From the NCBI GenBank assembly GCA_000433635.1, contig HF997879.1:16473-22164 (forward strand): a DNA stretch of 5,692 nt, written 5' to 3'. Every line of letters begins with the position of its first letter. The first letter of the stretch is position 1. The position numbers and the translations under genes are program-made. The notes below the pieces were generated by a model, which was not told the origin of the DNA, did no database searches, and was given only the letters and a program-made list of their open reading frames with translations. Below are positions 1 through 5,564 of this stretch, piece after piece. The stretch comes from Ruminococcus sp. CAG:254 (GTDB lineage Bacteria; Bacillota; Clostridia; Oscillospirales; Ruminococcaceae).

Positions 1-18
1 TTTCCCTGTTGTCTGTGT

Positions 19-1104
19 TCAGACGTTTTCTGCCTCGAACTTCTTCATGAATGCAACCAGTGCTTCTACACCAGCAACCGGCATTGCATTATAGATGGAC
101 GCACGCATACCGCCAACGGTACGGTGACCCTTCAGGTTTTCCAGTCCAGCAGCCTTTGCTTCTGCAACAAACTTTGCATCCAAATCCTTATCGCCAGTGA
201 CAAACGGCACATTCATCAGAGAACGGTCTTCCTTGCGAACCGTGCCCTTGAACAGCTTGCTCTGGTCGAGGTAGTTGTAGAGGATGGCAGCCTTTTCTTC
301 GTTCCGCTTCTGGATGGCTTCCAGTCCGCCCATCTTCTTCAGCCACTTGAATACCTTGCCGCAAATGTAAATGCCATATGCCGGCGGTGTATTATACAGG
401 GACTTTGCGTCTGCCTGTGTCTTCCATTTCAGCATGGTCGGGGTGTTTGCAATCGGTGTTTCTTCCGGAATCAGGTCGTTCCGAATAATCATGATGACAA
501 CACCAGCCGGGCCAATGTTCTTCTGAACGCCGCCCCAGATGACACCGTACTTGGAAACATCAACCGGTTCGCTCAGGAAGCAGGAAGAAACGTCTGCAAC
601 CAGCGGCTTACCCTTGGTGTTCGGGAGGGTCTTGAACTTTGTACCATAAATGGTATTGTTTTCACAAATATAAACATAATCTGCATCTGGATCAATCGGC
701 AGATCGGAGCAATCCGGAATGTAAGAGAAGGTTTCATCTTCGGAAGATGCAATCTTCACTGCCTTTCCGTACTTCTGTGCTTCCTGATAAGCTTTCTTTG
801 CCCACTGACCCGTTACAATGTAATCTGCAACGCCATTTTTCATCAGGTTCATCGGGATTGCGGAGAACTGCTGCGATGCACCACCCTGCAAAAACAGAAC
901 AGTATAATTATCTGGAATGTGCATCAAATCTCGTAAATCCTGTTCGGCAGTCTGAATGATTTCTTCAAATGCCTTGGAACGGTGACTCATTTCCATTACG
1001 GACATACCAGTTCCGTTATAATCCAACATTTCGTCTGCTGCTTCCCGCAGAACTTCTTCCGGCAGCACTGCCGGGCCGGCACTAAAATTGTAAACACGCT
1101 TCAT
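19..1104 (-). CDS. serC: Phosphoserine aminotransferase (SerC)
   Basis: SerC is a cytosolic PLP enzyme (class V aminotransferase family). It transfers an amino group from glutamate to 3-phosphohydroxypyruvate to give phosphoserine in serine synthesis, and in many bacteria also acts on the 4-phosphohydroxythreonine precursor of PLP. The 361-residue product matches the family's usual length of about 360. Visible motifs are the N-terminal NFSAGPA (6-12), GGAS phosphate-binding turn (74-77), W101, the Asp of VADVSS (D171) that pairs with the pyridine ring, the PLP lysine K195 in GGVQKNIGPAG, and the substrate-binding GHRTVGGMRASIYNA near the C-terminus (326-340). I chose the ATG at 1102-1104 because the product then begins MKRVYNFSAGP as in the family and GGAGGG lies 8 bases upstream. 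An in-frame ATG at 1195-1197 would add 31 non-homologous residues. It has its own promoter and no visible terminator before the left edge. The identification is secure. Confidence 0.98.
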   Translation of the reverse strand: MKRVYNFSAGPAVLPEEVLREAADEMLDYNGTGMSVMEMSHRSKAFEEIIQTAEQDLRDLMHIPDNYTVLFLQGGASQQFSAIPMNLMKNGVADYIVTGQWAKKAYQEAQKYGKAVKIASSEDETFSYIPDCSDLPIDPDADYVYICENNTIYGTKFKTLPNTKGKPLVADVSSCFLSEPVDVSKYGVIWGGVQKNIGPAGVVIMIIRNDLIPEETPIANTPTMLKWKTQADAKSLYNTPPAYGIYICGKVFKWLKKMGGLEAIQKRNEEKAAILYNYLDQSKLFKGTVRKEDRSLMNVPFVTGDKDLDAKFVAEAKAAGLENLKGHRTVGGMRASIYNAMPVAGVEALVAFMKKFEAENV

Positions 1105-1112
1105 TGGTTTTT

Positions 1113-1118
1113 CCCTCC
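1113..1118 (-). promoter_or_regulatory. serC ribosome binding site
   Basis: GGAGGG on the minus strand, 8 bases before the ATG at 1102-1104. It decides the start codon in favour of the MKRVYNFSAGP form over the in-frame ATG at 1195-1197, which would have no leader and no Shine-Dalgarno sequence. Confidence 0.9.
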
Positions 1119-1172
1119 ATCGCTGAAATCCAAACACAGGGAATGACTGTATTTGTTCGAAAAATAAACGGT

Positions 1173-1191
1173 CGGATGATTGGCTCATCCG
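1173..1191 (-). promoter_or_regulatory. 5' leader hairpin of serC mRNA
   Basis: The minus strand reads CGGATGA-GCCAA-TCATCCG, a perfect 7-bp stem with a 5-base loop. It starts only about six bases after the predicted transcription start (about 1197). No U-tract follows it, so it is not a terminator. A 5' hairpin of this kind may protect the mRNA end or act in regulation, which is inference. No known riboswitch or T-box motif is visible in the leader of about 93 bases. Confidence 0.55.
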
Positions 1192-1203
1192 CCACATATT
1201 CCT

Positions 1204-1232
1204 ATTATACGCTTTTTTTTGCAGTGTGTCAA
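1204..1232 (-). promoter_or_regulatory. serC promoter (housekeeping sigma type)
   Basis: Perfect consensus elements on the minus strand: -35 TTGACA at 1227-1232, a 17-base spacer and -10 TATAAT at 1204-1209. The predicted transcription start is near 1197, giving a leader of about 93 bases before the serC ATG. It lies downstream of the terminator at 1287-1326, so serC is transcribed separately from the typA-lipoprotein unit. Confidence 0.92.
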
Positions 1233-1286
1233 TAGATTAACAAACAAGTTCGCAGAAATTGCAGATTTCCTGTTGTTTTTCTCCAA

Positions 1287-1326
1287 GCAAAATGCCCCCC
1301 TTTTGAAAAAGGGAGGCAAATTTTGC
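1287..1326 (-). terminator. Intrinsic terminator after the lipoprotein operon
   Basis: An inner stem pairs GCCTCCC (1311-1317) with GGGGGGC (1294-1300), extended by three T-A pairs around a TTCA loop and followed by ATTTT. On the minus-strand RNA the one imperfect position is a G-U wobble, whereas on the plus strand it would be a C-A mismatch, so the structure favours minus-strand transcription. An outer arm GCAAAAT/ATTTTGC (1287-1293 with 1320-1326) can extend the pairing across a two-base bulge. The U-tract has only four bases, so efficiency may be moderate. Confidence 0.75.
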
Positions 1327-1352
1327 AAAAGTCATGGTTTTTTCTATCGACA

Positions 1353-2189
1353 TTAGCCGAGGACATAATAAGCCCCGTCTTTTTCAACCATCATTAGGTC
1401 ATAACCGTCCATGATGGTCTTTTCCTCGCCGCCGTCAACCGTTCCCTTCATGGTAAAGGCAATAACAAAGGCTTTATCCACATCTTTCTTGACTTCATCT
1501 GCGAAGCCTTCGCCCAATATCTGTTCATAGATGCCCAGATACTGTGTCGGGAGGTCTTCTGTTTCGCCCTCTGTGGTTGCTTCTGCGGTGTCGTCGGTGC
1601 TATCAGAAGCAGTGGTTTCTTCCGAGGCAGCTTCTTCGCTGGCAATTTCTTCTGCTTCATCAGCATTGCCTTCTGCGGTTGCCAGCTTTACGGTAATTCC
1701 AGTAACTACCAGATGGTCGCCGCCTGCACTGTCCAGCAAAGACTGGTGCATCTGTTCCATAGTTGTTTCCATGCCATAGCCCTGATTATCCTGCAACCAA
1801 TCGTTGTATACATTGTAATAGTAATCGTACAGCGTTGCCTTATAAGCATCGAAATCCTGCTCTTCAATTGCAGTGAAATATGCCTTAATGACATCTGCAC
1901 AAGCACTGTCTACGCCGTCTTCTGCTTCAATTTCATAATTGCCGTATACAACGCTGCTTTCGTCTGCTGTGCTACTGTCATCACTACTGCTTTCGCTGCT
2001 TTCGTCGCTGCTGCTGTCTGCATCTGTGCTGCTCTCGTCTGCTGCGGAGCTGTCTGCCGCAGTTGTTTCTGCTGCACTGCTGCTATCGGATTCGCTGCTG
2101 CTGTCATCGCTGCTGCCACAGCCTGCCAGAGAGGCAGTCATAGCGATTGCCATTACGCCACACAAAATGGCTCTCCAACTTTTTTTCAT
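1353..2189 (-). CDS. Ser/Asp-rich lipoprotein with split C-terminal domain
   Basis: A predicted surface lipoprotein of 278 residues and unknown function. The N-terminus has basic MKKSWR, a hydrophobic core and a lipobox LAGC with the lipidated Cys at 24. Residues 26-79 are almost entirely Ser, Asp, Glu, Ala and Thr, a disordered acidic spacer probably crossing the cell wall. Residues 80-170 look folded, with an ADVIKAYFTAIEEQDFDAYK helix reminiscent of NTF2-like/DUF4878-type lipoprotein domains (a resemblance only). A second acidic Glu/Ser/Thr stretch (172-212) follows, then a C-terminal part (213-278) ending GYDLMMVEKDGAYYVLG, a strand-rich ending common in such domains. I chose the ATG at 2187-2189 because AAGGAAGGG lies 8 bases upstream and the signal peptide starts there. 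A GTG at 2223-2225 would add 12 polar residues. It follows the LRR lipoprotein gene by 61 bases with no promoter between, and a terminator follows it. It is certainly coding; its function is unknown. Confidence 0.92.
   Translation of the reverse strand: MKKSWRAILCGVMAIAMTASLAGCGSSDDSSSESDSSSAAETTAADSSAADESSTDADSSSDESSESSSDDSSTADESSVVYGNYEIEAEDGVDSACADVIKAYFTAIEEQDFDAYKATLYDYYYNVYNDWLQDNQGYGMETTMEQMHQSLLDSAGGDHLVVTGITVKLATAEGNADEAEEIASEEAASEETTASDSTDDTAEATTEGETEDLPTQYLGIYEQILGEGFADEVKKDVDKAFVIAFTMKGTVDGGEEKTIMDGYDLMMVEKDGAYYVLG
1554..1676 (-). repeat. Low-complexity acidic insert within the lipoprotein
   Basis: This stretch encodes residues 172-212 of the lipoprotein, dominated by Glu, Ser, Thr, Ala and Asp (e.g. 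EEIASEEAASEETTASD). It separates two parts that otherwise look folded, so it is probably a disordered loop or linker. The DNA is rich in GAA/GCA/ACA-type codons and is less regular than the serine tract upstream. Confidence 0.7.
1953..2114 (-). repeat. Serine-codon (AGC/AGT) low-complexity tract
   Basis: This 162-base stretch encodes residues 26-79 of the lipoprotein, with over twenty serine codons, mostly AGC and AGT, mixed with GAT/GAC, GAA and GCA. The result is an imperfect trinucleotide repeat. Because of this periodicity all six frames stay largely open and give spurious Leu/Ser-rich and Ala/Gln-rich ORFs on both strands. The tract is prone to length change in whole codons by slippage or recombination, which is inference. 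Confidence 0.85.
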
Positions 2190-2250
2190 CGTTGATACCC
2201 TTCCTTTTTCTCTGTTCCAGCTCACTGCCGGAGCTTTTTTTCAAAGCCGC

Positions 2251-2931
2251 TCAGGACAGCGGTTCTGTTGCAACATTATTTTTTTCTGCCCACGCTGCAA
2301 TCTTGGAATCTTTCGGACAAGTAATCGTCAAATCGGATGGAATCTCATCAGTATCGACCCACCAGTTTGTAAATTCTACGGTGCTGCTCTCAACGGTCAA
2401 ATCTTTGAGGGCTGCACAGCCGGTGAACGCTTCTTCCATAATTTCCGTTACACTTGCCGGAATATCCAATGTTGTCAGAGCAGTACAACTGATAAATGCA
2501 CCTCTGCGAATTGTTCCAACGGTATCCGGAATGACAACCGTTGTCAAGCTGCTGCAATCGCTGAACGCACTCTCCCCGATGGCAATCAAGCCGTTCGGGA
2601 GTGTAATGCTCTTGATGTCTGCATTGGCTTCAAAGGCGTGGTCGGCAATGCCCGTTACCACATAGCCATCAATCAAGCCCGGTACGGTCAGGTCGGTATC
2701 CGAACCCGTATAGCCCGATACAGAAATCGTTCCATCGTCATTCATGATATACGCATAATCCGTGGTCAATGCTTCTGTCGTCCCCTCGGTAATCATTGCA
2801 GAGGCAATGTTTGATAGGTCGACAGAGGATTCTGAAGATTCATCATCTGAAGAAGAACAACCTGTAAAGCTGAATAACGTTGCCAGCGTCAACAGAGCTG
2901 CCCACATACTTCGTTTCCATTGCTGCATCAT
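2251..2931 (-). CDS. BspA-like leucine-rich repeat lipoprotein
   Basis: A predicted extracellular lipoprotein of 226 residues. The signal peptide has basic residues (K6, R7), a hydrophobic core WAALLTLATLFSF and a lipobox FTGC with the lipidated Cys at 25, then a short Ser/Asp/Glu linker (26-40). Residues 90-180 hold about four LRR_5 (BspA/TpLRR) units: VTGIADHAF..., LIAIGESAFSDCSSLTTVVIP, TVGTIRRGAFISCTALTTLDIP and SVTEIMEEAFTGCAALKDLTV. The closing segment, DLTITCPKDSKIAAWAEKNN, is the usual end of such proteins. The family mediates protein or surface binding in several organisms, but the ligand here is unknown and the protein is short for the family. The start is one of two adjacent ATGs (2931 or 2928), with AAAGGA ten bases upstream. 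It begins 33 bases after the typA stop with no terminator, so it is probably co-transcribed with typA. A weak 5-bp hairpin (2247-2262) spans the stop codon. Confidence 0.94.
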   Translation of the reverse strand: MMQQWKRSMWAALLTLATLFSFTGCSSSDDESSESSVDLSNIASAMITEGTTEALTTDYAYIMNDDGTISVSGYTGSDTDLTVPGLIDGYVVTGIADHAFEANADIKSITLPNGLIAIGESAFSDCSSLTTVVIPDTVGTIRRGAFISCTALTTLDIPASVTEIMEEAFTGCAALKDLTVESSTVEFTNWWVDTDEIPSDLTITCPKDSKIAAWAEKNNVATEPLS

Positions 2932-2964
2932 TCTGCATTCATCCTTTCTTCCGGTGAATTCTCG

Positions 2965-4788
2965 TTATTTCAATTTTCCTCTCTGTTTTGCCCGCAGCTG
3001 GTTGCTCAGGATCTGCTTCCGGATTCTCAGGGACTTCGGTGTTACTTCCAGCAGTTCATCGTCTGCCAAAAATTCCAGACAGTCTTCCAGACTCATAATG
3101 CGAGGCGGTACTAACCGCAATGCATCATCGCTGCCGCTTGCACGGGTATTGGTCAGATGCTTCCGCTTGCAGACATTGACAACGAGGTCTTCTGTCTTTG
3201 GCGATGCACCGACAACCATGCCTTCGTAAACCGGAACACCTGCACCGATAAACAGCGAACCACGTTCCTGTGCATTATACAGACCATAGGTGACAGCATC
3301 GCCGGTTTCAAAGGAAATCAGAGAACCGGTATTCCGTCTTGGGATTTCGCCCTTGTATGGTTCATAGCCATGGAACATGCTGTTCATGATGCCTTCGCCC
3401 TTGGTATCGGTCAGGAATTCACTCTTATAACCGAACAGTCCTCTGGACGGAATCAGGAAGGTCAGGCGGGTACGGCTGCCCTGTGGATGCATATCCTGCA
3501 ATTCTGCCTTACGAGTGCCCAGCTTTTCCATAACAGAACCAACGCATTCTTCCGGCACGTCAATAATCACTTCTTCGATTGGCTCGTAACGCTTACCATC
3601 GACTTCGTGATACAGAACCCGAGGGGTCGAAACGCCCAGTTCATAGCCTTCTCTCCGCATATTTTCAATCAGAATGGAGAGGTGCATTTCGCCTCTGCCG
3701 GCAACCCGAAAGGCATCCGTGCTATCGGTTTCGGTTACACGCAGGGAAACGTCCCGCAGCAGTTCCCGCATCAGACGGTCACGCAGCTGACGAGAGGTTA
3801 CAAATTTCCCCTCCTGACCAGCAAACGGGCTGTCGTTGACACAGAATGTCATTTCTACGGTCGGTTCACTGATTTTTGTGAACGGGAGCGGTTCAAAGCA
3901 ATCCGGAGCACAAACGGTATCGCCGATGGAAATATTGGAAATGCCGCTGATCCAAACAATATCGCCGACGGTTGCAGATTCTGCCGGAACTTTTTGCAGC
4001 CCCTGAATTTGCAGCAGCGAAACAACCTTGTTCCGGCTTGCAGTTTCTGGGTCGTGATAGTTCCCGATCATAACCTGCTGGTTGACCTGAATCGTACCAC
4101 GAGCAATTCTGCCGATACCGATTCTGCCGACATATTCATTATAGTCAATCGAAGAAATCAGCATTTGCAGCGGAGCTTCCGGGTCACCTTCCGGCGGATT
4201 TACATAGTTCACGATGGTGTCAAACAGCGGAATCAAATCCGTGCCGTTGCCGTGCGGGTCGAGAGATGCCGTACCATCTCTACCAGAGCAGTACAGGAAT
4301 GGGGTGTTTTCAAGCTGTTCTTCGCTTGCATCCAAATCCATCAACAGTTCCAGCACTTCATCTCCGATTTCGTCCAGACGTGCATCCGGTCGGTCAATCT
4401 TGTTGACAACTACGATGATTTTCAGGTTCATTTCCAGAGCTTTTTGCAGAACGAAACGAGTCTGCGGCATCGGGCCTTCTGCGGCATCGACCAGCAGCAA
4501 TGCACCGTCTACCATACTCAACACCCGTTCTACCTCGCCGCCGAAGTCTGCGTGTCCCGGTGTGTCAATGATATTGATTTTAATGTCACCGTACCGAACA
4601 GAGGTATTTTTCGCCAAAATGGTGATACCTCTTTCCCGTTCCAGTGCATTCGAGTCCATGACACGCTCTGCAACTGCCTGATTTTCACGGAACACACCGC
4701 CCTGTTTCAACATTTCGTCTACCAGTGTGGTCTTGCCGTGGTCAACGTGTGCAATAATCGCAACATTTCTCAAATCTTCTCTCAGCAT
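2965..4788 (-). CDS. typA: Ribosome-associated translational GTPase TypA/BipA
   Basis: TypA/BipA is a cytosolic translational GTPase related to EF-G and LepA. It binds the 70S ribosome and supports 50S assembly and growth under cold or other stress in the organisms studied. The 607 residues match the family. GTPase motifs are all present: G1 AHVDHGKTT (13-21), the switch I region RERGITI (51-57), G3 DTPGH (75-79), G4 NKID (129-132) and G5 CSGRDG (167-172). An EF-Tu-like domain II (about 205-295) and EF-G domain III-like part (AGRGEMHLSILIENMRREG, 363-381) follow. Next come an EF-G domain V-like part (about 400-480, including IPSRGLFGYKSEFLT) and the BipA-specific C-terminal domain with KHLTNTRASGSDDALRLVPP (543-562). 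The start ATG at 4786-4788 has AGAGGA nine bases upstream. No good promoter is visible between it and the tRNA terminator at 4864-4904. Two lipoprotein genes follow closely, suggesting an operon. Confidence 0.98.
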   Translation of the reverse strand: MLREDLRNVAIIAHVDHGKTTLVDEMLKQGGVFRENQAVAERVMDSNALERERGITILAKNTSVRYGDIKINIIDTPGHADFGGEVERVLSMVDGALLLVDAAEGPMPQTRFVLQKALEMNLKIIVVVNKIDRPDARLDEIGDEVLELLMDLDASEEQLENTPFLYCSGRDGTASLDPHGNGTDLIPLFDTIVNYVNPPEGDPEAPLQMLISSIDYNEYVGRIGIGRIARGTIQVNQQVMIGNYHDPETASRNKVVSLLQIQGLQKVPAESATVGDIVWISGISNISIGDTVCAPDCFEPLPFTKISEPTVEMTFCVNDSPFAGQEGKFVTSRQLRDRLMRELLRDVSLRVTETDSTDAFRVAGRGEMHLSILIENMRREGYELGVSTPRVLYHEVDGKRYEPIEEVIIDVPEECVGSVMEKLGTRKAELQDMHPQGSRTRLTFLIPSRGLFGYKSEFLTDTKGEGIMNSMFHGYEPYKGEIPRRNTGSLISFETGDAVTYGLYNAQERGSLFIGAGVPVYEGMVVGASPKTEDLVVNVCKRKHLTNTRASGSDDALRLVPPRIMSLEDCLEFLADDELLEVTPKSLRIRKQILSNQLRAKQRGKLK

Positions 4789-4863
4789 GGTAAAATTTCC
4801 TCTTTTCTCTTGCCCTTGCTCCCATCTGACGGGCTTTCCTTCTTCTCACATTCTCACTAACAG

Positions 4864-4904
4864 AAAAAAAGAACAGGCAAAACACATATCTGCTTTACCT
4901 GTTC
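4864..4904 (-). terminator. Intrinsic terminator of the tRNA-Thr/Tyr unit
   Basis: Minus-strand arms at 4891-4904 and 4871-4884 pair over 14 bp (with two G-U wobbles) around the loop GATATG and are followed at once by seven T (4870-4864). It begins two bases after the CCA end of tRNA-Tyr. This textbook structure would largely separate typA from the tRNA promoter. Confidence 0.95.
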
Positions 4905-4906
4905 TA

Positions 4907-4991
4907 TGGTGGGGGAGGACGGATTCGAACCATCGAAGCAAGAAGCAGCAGATTTACAGTCTGTCCCCTTTGGCCACTCGGGAACTCCCCC
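4907..4991 (-). tRNA. tRNA-Tyr (anticodon GUA)
   Basis: An 85-base class II tRNA with encoded CCA (4907-4909), discriminator A, acceptor pairing GGGGGAG/CTCCCCC, T-loop GGTTCGAATCC and the long variable arm expected of bacterial tRNA-Tyr. The anticodon loop CTGTAAA places GTA at 4955-4957. The anticodon stem ACAGA/TCTGC has an A27-C43 mismatch at its outer pair; the other four pairs are intact. It is the second gene of a unit with tRNA-Thr, 29 bases downstream of it. Confidence 0.97.
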
Positions 4992-5020
4992 ATAGTGTAG
5001 ATATCCAATTTTGTTGTGAT

Positions 5021-5096
5021 TGGAGCTGGTGGACGGACTTGAACCCCCGACCTGCTGATTACAAATCAGCTGCTCTACCAACTGAGCTACACCAGC
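5021..5096 (-). tRNA. tRNA-Thr (anticodon UGU)
   Basis: A 76-base tRNA with acceptor stem GCTGGTG/CACCAGC, discriminator T and encoded CCA (5021-5023). The D arm is GCTC/GAGC, the anticodon stem GCTGA/TCAGC encloses the loop TTTGTAA, and the T arm carries GGTTCAAGTCC. The anticodon TGT lies at 5061-5063 and reads ACA threonine codons. It is the first gene of the Thr-Tyr transcript, starting about nine bases after the predicted transcription start. Confidence 0.97.
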
Positions 5097-5111
5097 CTTA
5101 CAACGTTATTT

Positions 5112-5140
5112 ATTATATCACAGCTTTGCAGAAATGTCAA
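5112..5140 (-). promoter_or_regulatory. Promoter of the tRNA-Thr/Tyr unit
   Basis: -35 TTGACA at 5135-5140, a 17-base spacer and -10 TATAAT at 5112-5117, with TGA just before the -10 (an extended -10 TGn motif). Upstream lies an A-tract-rich stretch (AAAATCTAAAAAAATTGC), which could act as an UP element. The predicted start is near 5105. A strong promoter suits stable RNA. Confidence 0.93.
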
Positions 5141-5158
5141 GCAATTTTTTTAGATTTT

Positions 5159-5200
5159 CCTTGTTTTTTGAAAACAGAAGCGGAACTTTTCAAAACAAGG
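5159..5200. repeat. Imperfect inverted repeat in the intergenic gap
   Basis: The left arm CCTTGTTTTTTGAAAA (5159-5174) pairs with the right arm TTTTCAAAACAAGG (5187-5200) over 9+5 bp with a two-base bulge, around a 12-base centre. No T-run follows it on either strand, so it is not a normal terminator. It lies about 20 bases upstream of the tRNA-Thr -35 element. The rest of the gap at 5141-5295 is AT-rich and I see no gene in it. Confidence 0.6.
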
Positions 5201-5295
5201 TGATTTTTGCGTTTTGTCTTTGTTAAAAGAAGTTTTCCTGCAATGTAGCAGAAAAAAGAAAAGATAGCGTGATTTTTGTCAAAGAATTGCAGCAC

Positions 5296-5332
5296 AAAAA
5301 AACATCCTGCCGATGGATTCGACAGGATGTTT
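5296..5332 (-). terminator. Intrinsic terminator of tRNA-Pro
   Basis: Minus-strand arms at 5319-5332 (AAACATCCTGTCGA) and 5300-5313 (TCGGCAGGATGTTT) form a 14-bp stem with one G-U pair and the 5-base loop ATCCA. The seven-T run at 5302-5296 overlaps the last stem bases. It lies nine bases downstream of the tRNA CCA end. Confidence 0.94.
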
Positions 5333-5341
5333 GGAACGATA

Positions 5342-5418
5342 TGGTCGAGGCGACAGGATTCGAACCTGCGGCATCTTGCTCCCAAAGCAAGCACTCTACC
5401 AAGCTGAGTTACGCCTCG
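5342..5418 (-). tRNA. tRNA-Pro (anticodon UGG)
   Basis: A 77-base tRNA with acceptor stem CGAGGCG/CGCCTCG (C1-G72, as in bacterial tRNA-Pro), discriminator A and encoded CCA (5342-5344). The D stem is ACTC/GAGT, the anticodon stem CTTGC/GCAAG encloses the loop TTTGGGA, and the T arm is CAGGTTCGAATCCTG. The anticodon TGG lies at 5382-5384. It is transcribed alone from its own promoter and terminator. Confidence 0.97.
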
Positions 5419-5446
5419 AACAGTGAAAAACTCACACAGTACTTTG

Positions 5447-5475
5447 ATTATAGCATAAGTTTTGCGATTTGTCAA
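5447..5475 (-). promoter_or_regulatory. Promoter of tRNA-Pro
   Basis: -35 TTGACA at 5470-5475, a 17-base spacer and -10 TATAAT at 5447-5452, with an extended -10 TGC immediately upstream of the hexamer. The predicted start is near 5440, about 21 bases before the tRNA. The AT-rich sequence between the -35 and the terminator at 5501-5541 could serve as an UP element. Confidence 0.93.
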
Positions 5476-5500
5476 GTAGTTTTTCAGAAAAATTGCAAAT

Positions 5501-5541
5501 AAAAAAACGCATACCGAAAGTGTTGTTCCGGTATGCGTTTT
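5501..5541 (-). terminator. Intrinsic terminator of the gene at the right edge
   Basis: Minus-strand arms AAAACGCATACCG (5529-5541) and CGGTATGCGTTTT (5504-5516) form a 13-bp perfect stem, extendable by three pairs inward, ending in a seven-T run at 5507-5501. The plus strand has only TTTTG after the hairpin, so it would work less well in that direction. It lies 23 bases beyond the TGA of the partial reading frame at 5565-5692 and implies a transcript arriving from the right. Confidence 0.93.
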
Positions 5542-5564
5542 GTGGATTGATGAGAACGTGATTT

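Noticed and set aside
1105..1197. Possible riboswitch or T-box in the serC leader
   Set aside because: The leader is only about 93 bases, with one short hairpin. It has no T-box consensus, no terminator/antiterminator pair and no recognised ligand-binding core.
2219..2241. Plus-strand hairpin AGCTC/GAGCT followed by T7, a possible terminator
   Set aside because: The stem is only 5 bp with a 7-base loop and there is no plus-strand gene for it to end. On the minus strand the T-run becomes an A-run before the hairpin.
1939..2814. Plus-strand open frame rich in Leu/Ser across the lipoprotein genes
   Set aside because: It is a mirror of the AGC-type serine tract and of the LRR gene on the minus strand; periodic codons keep the opposite frame open.
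3157..4860. Very long plus-strand open frame (567 codons) opposite typA
   Set aside because: It is antisense to a fully intact, motif-complete TypA. Its translation shows no recognisable domain, and it carries no Shine-Dalgarno or promoter. It results from codon bias in the real gene.
4857..5081. Minus-strand open frame of 74 codons across tRNA-Thr and tRNA-Tyr
   Set aside because: It overlaps two well-formed tRNA genes and a terminator and has no ribosome binding site of its own.
5200..5278. Ten-base direct repeat GTGATTTTTG at 5200-5209 and 5269-5278
   Set aside because: It is short and AT-rich in a low-complexity gap and is likely by chance; there is no further matching flank.
5277..5282. 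Minus-strand TTGACA in the intergenic gap, a possible start of a small RNA
   Set aside because: No -10-like hexamer occurs 16-18 bases downstream (the bases there read TCTTTT).
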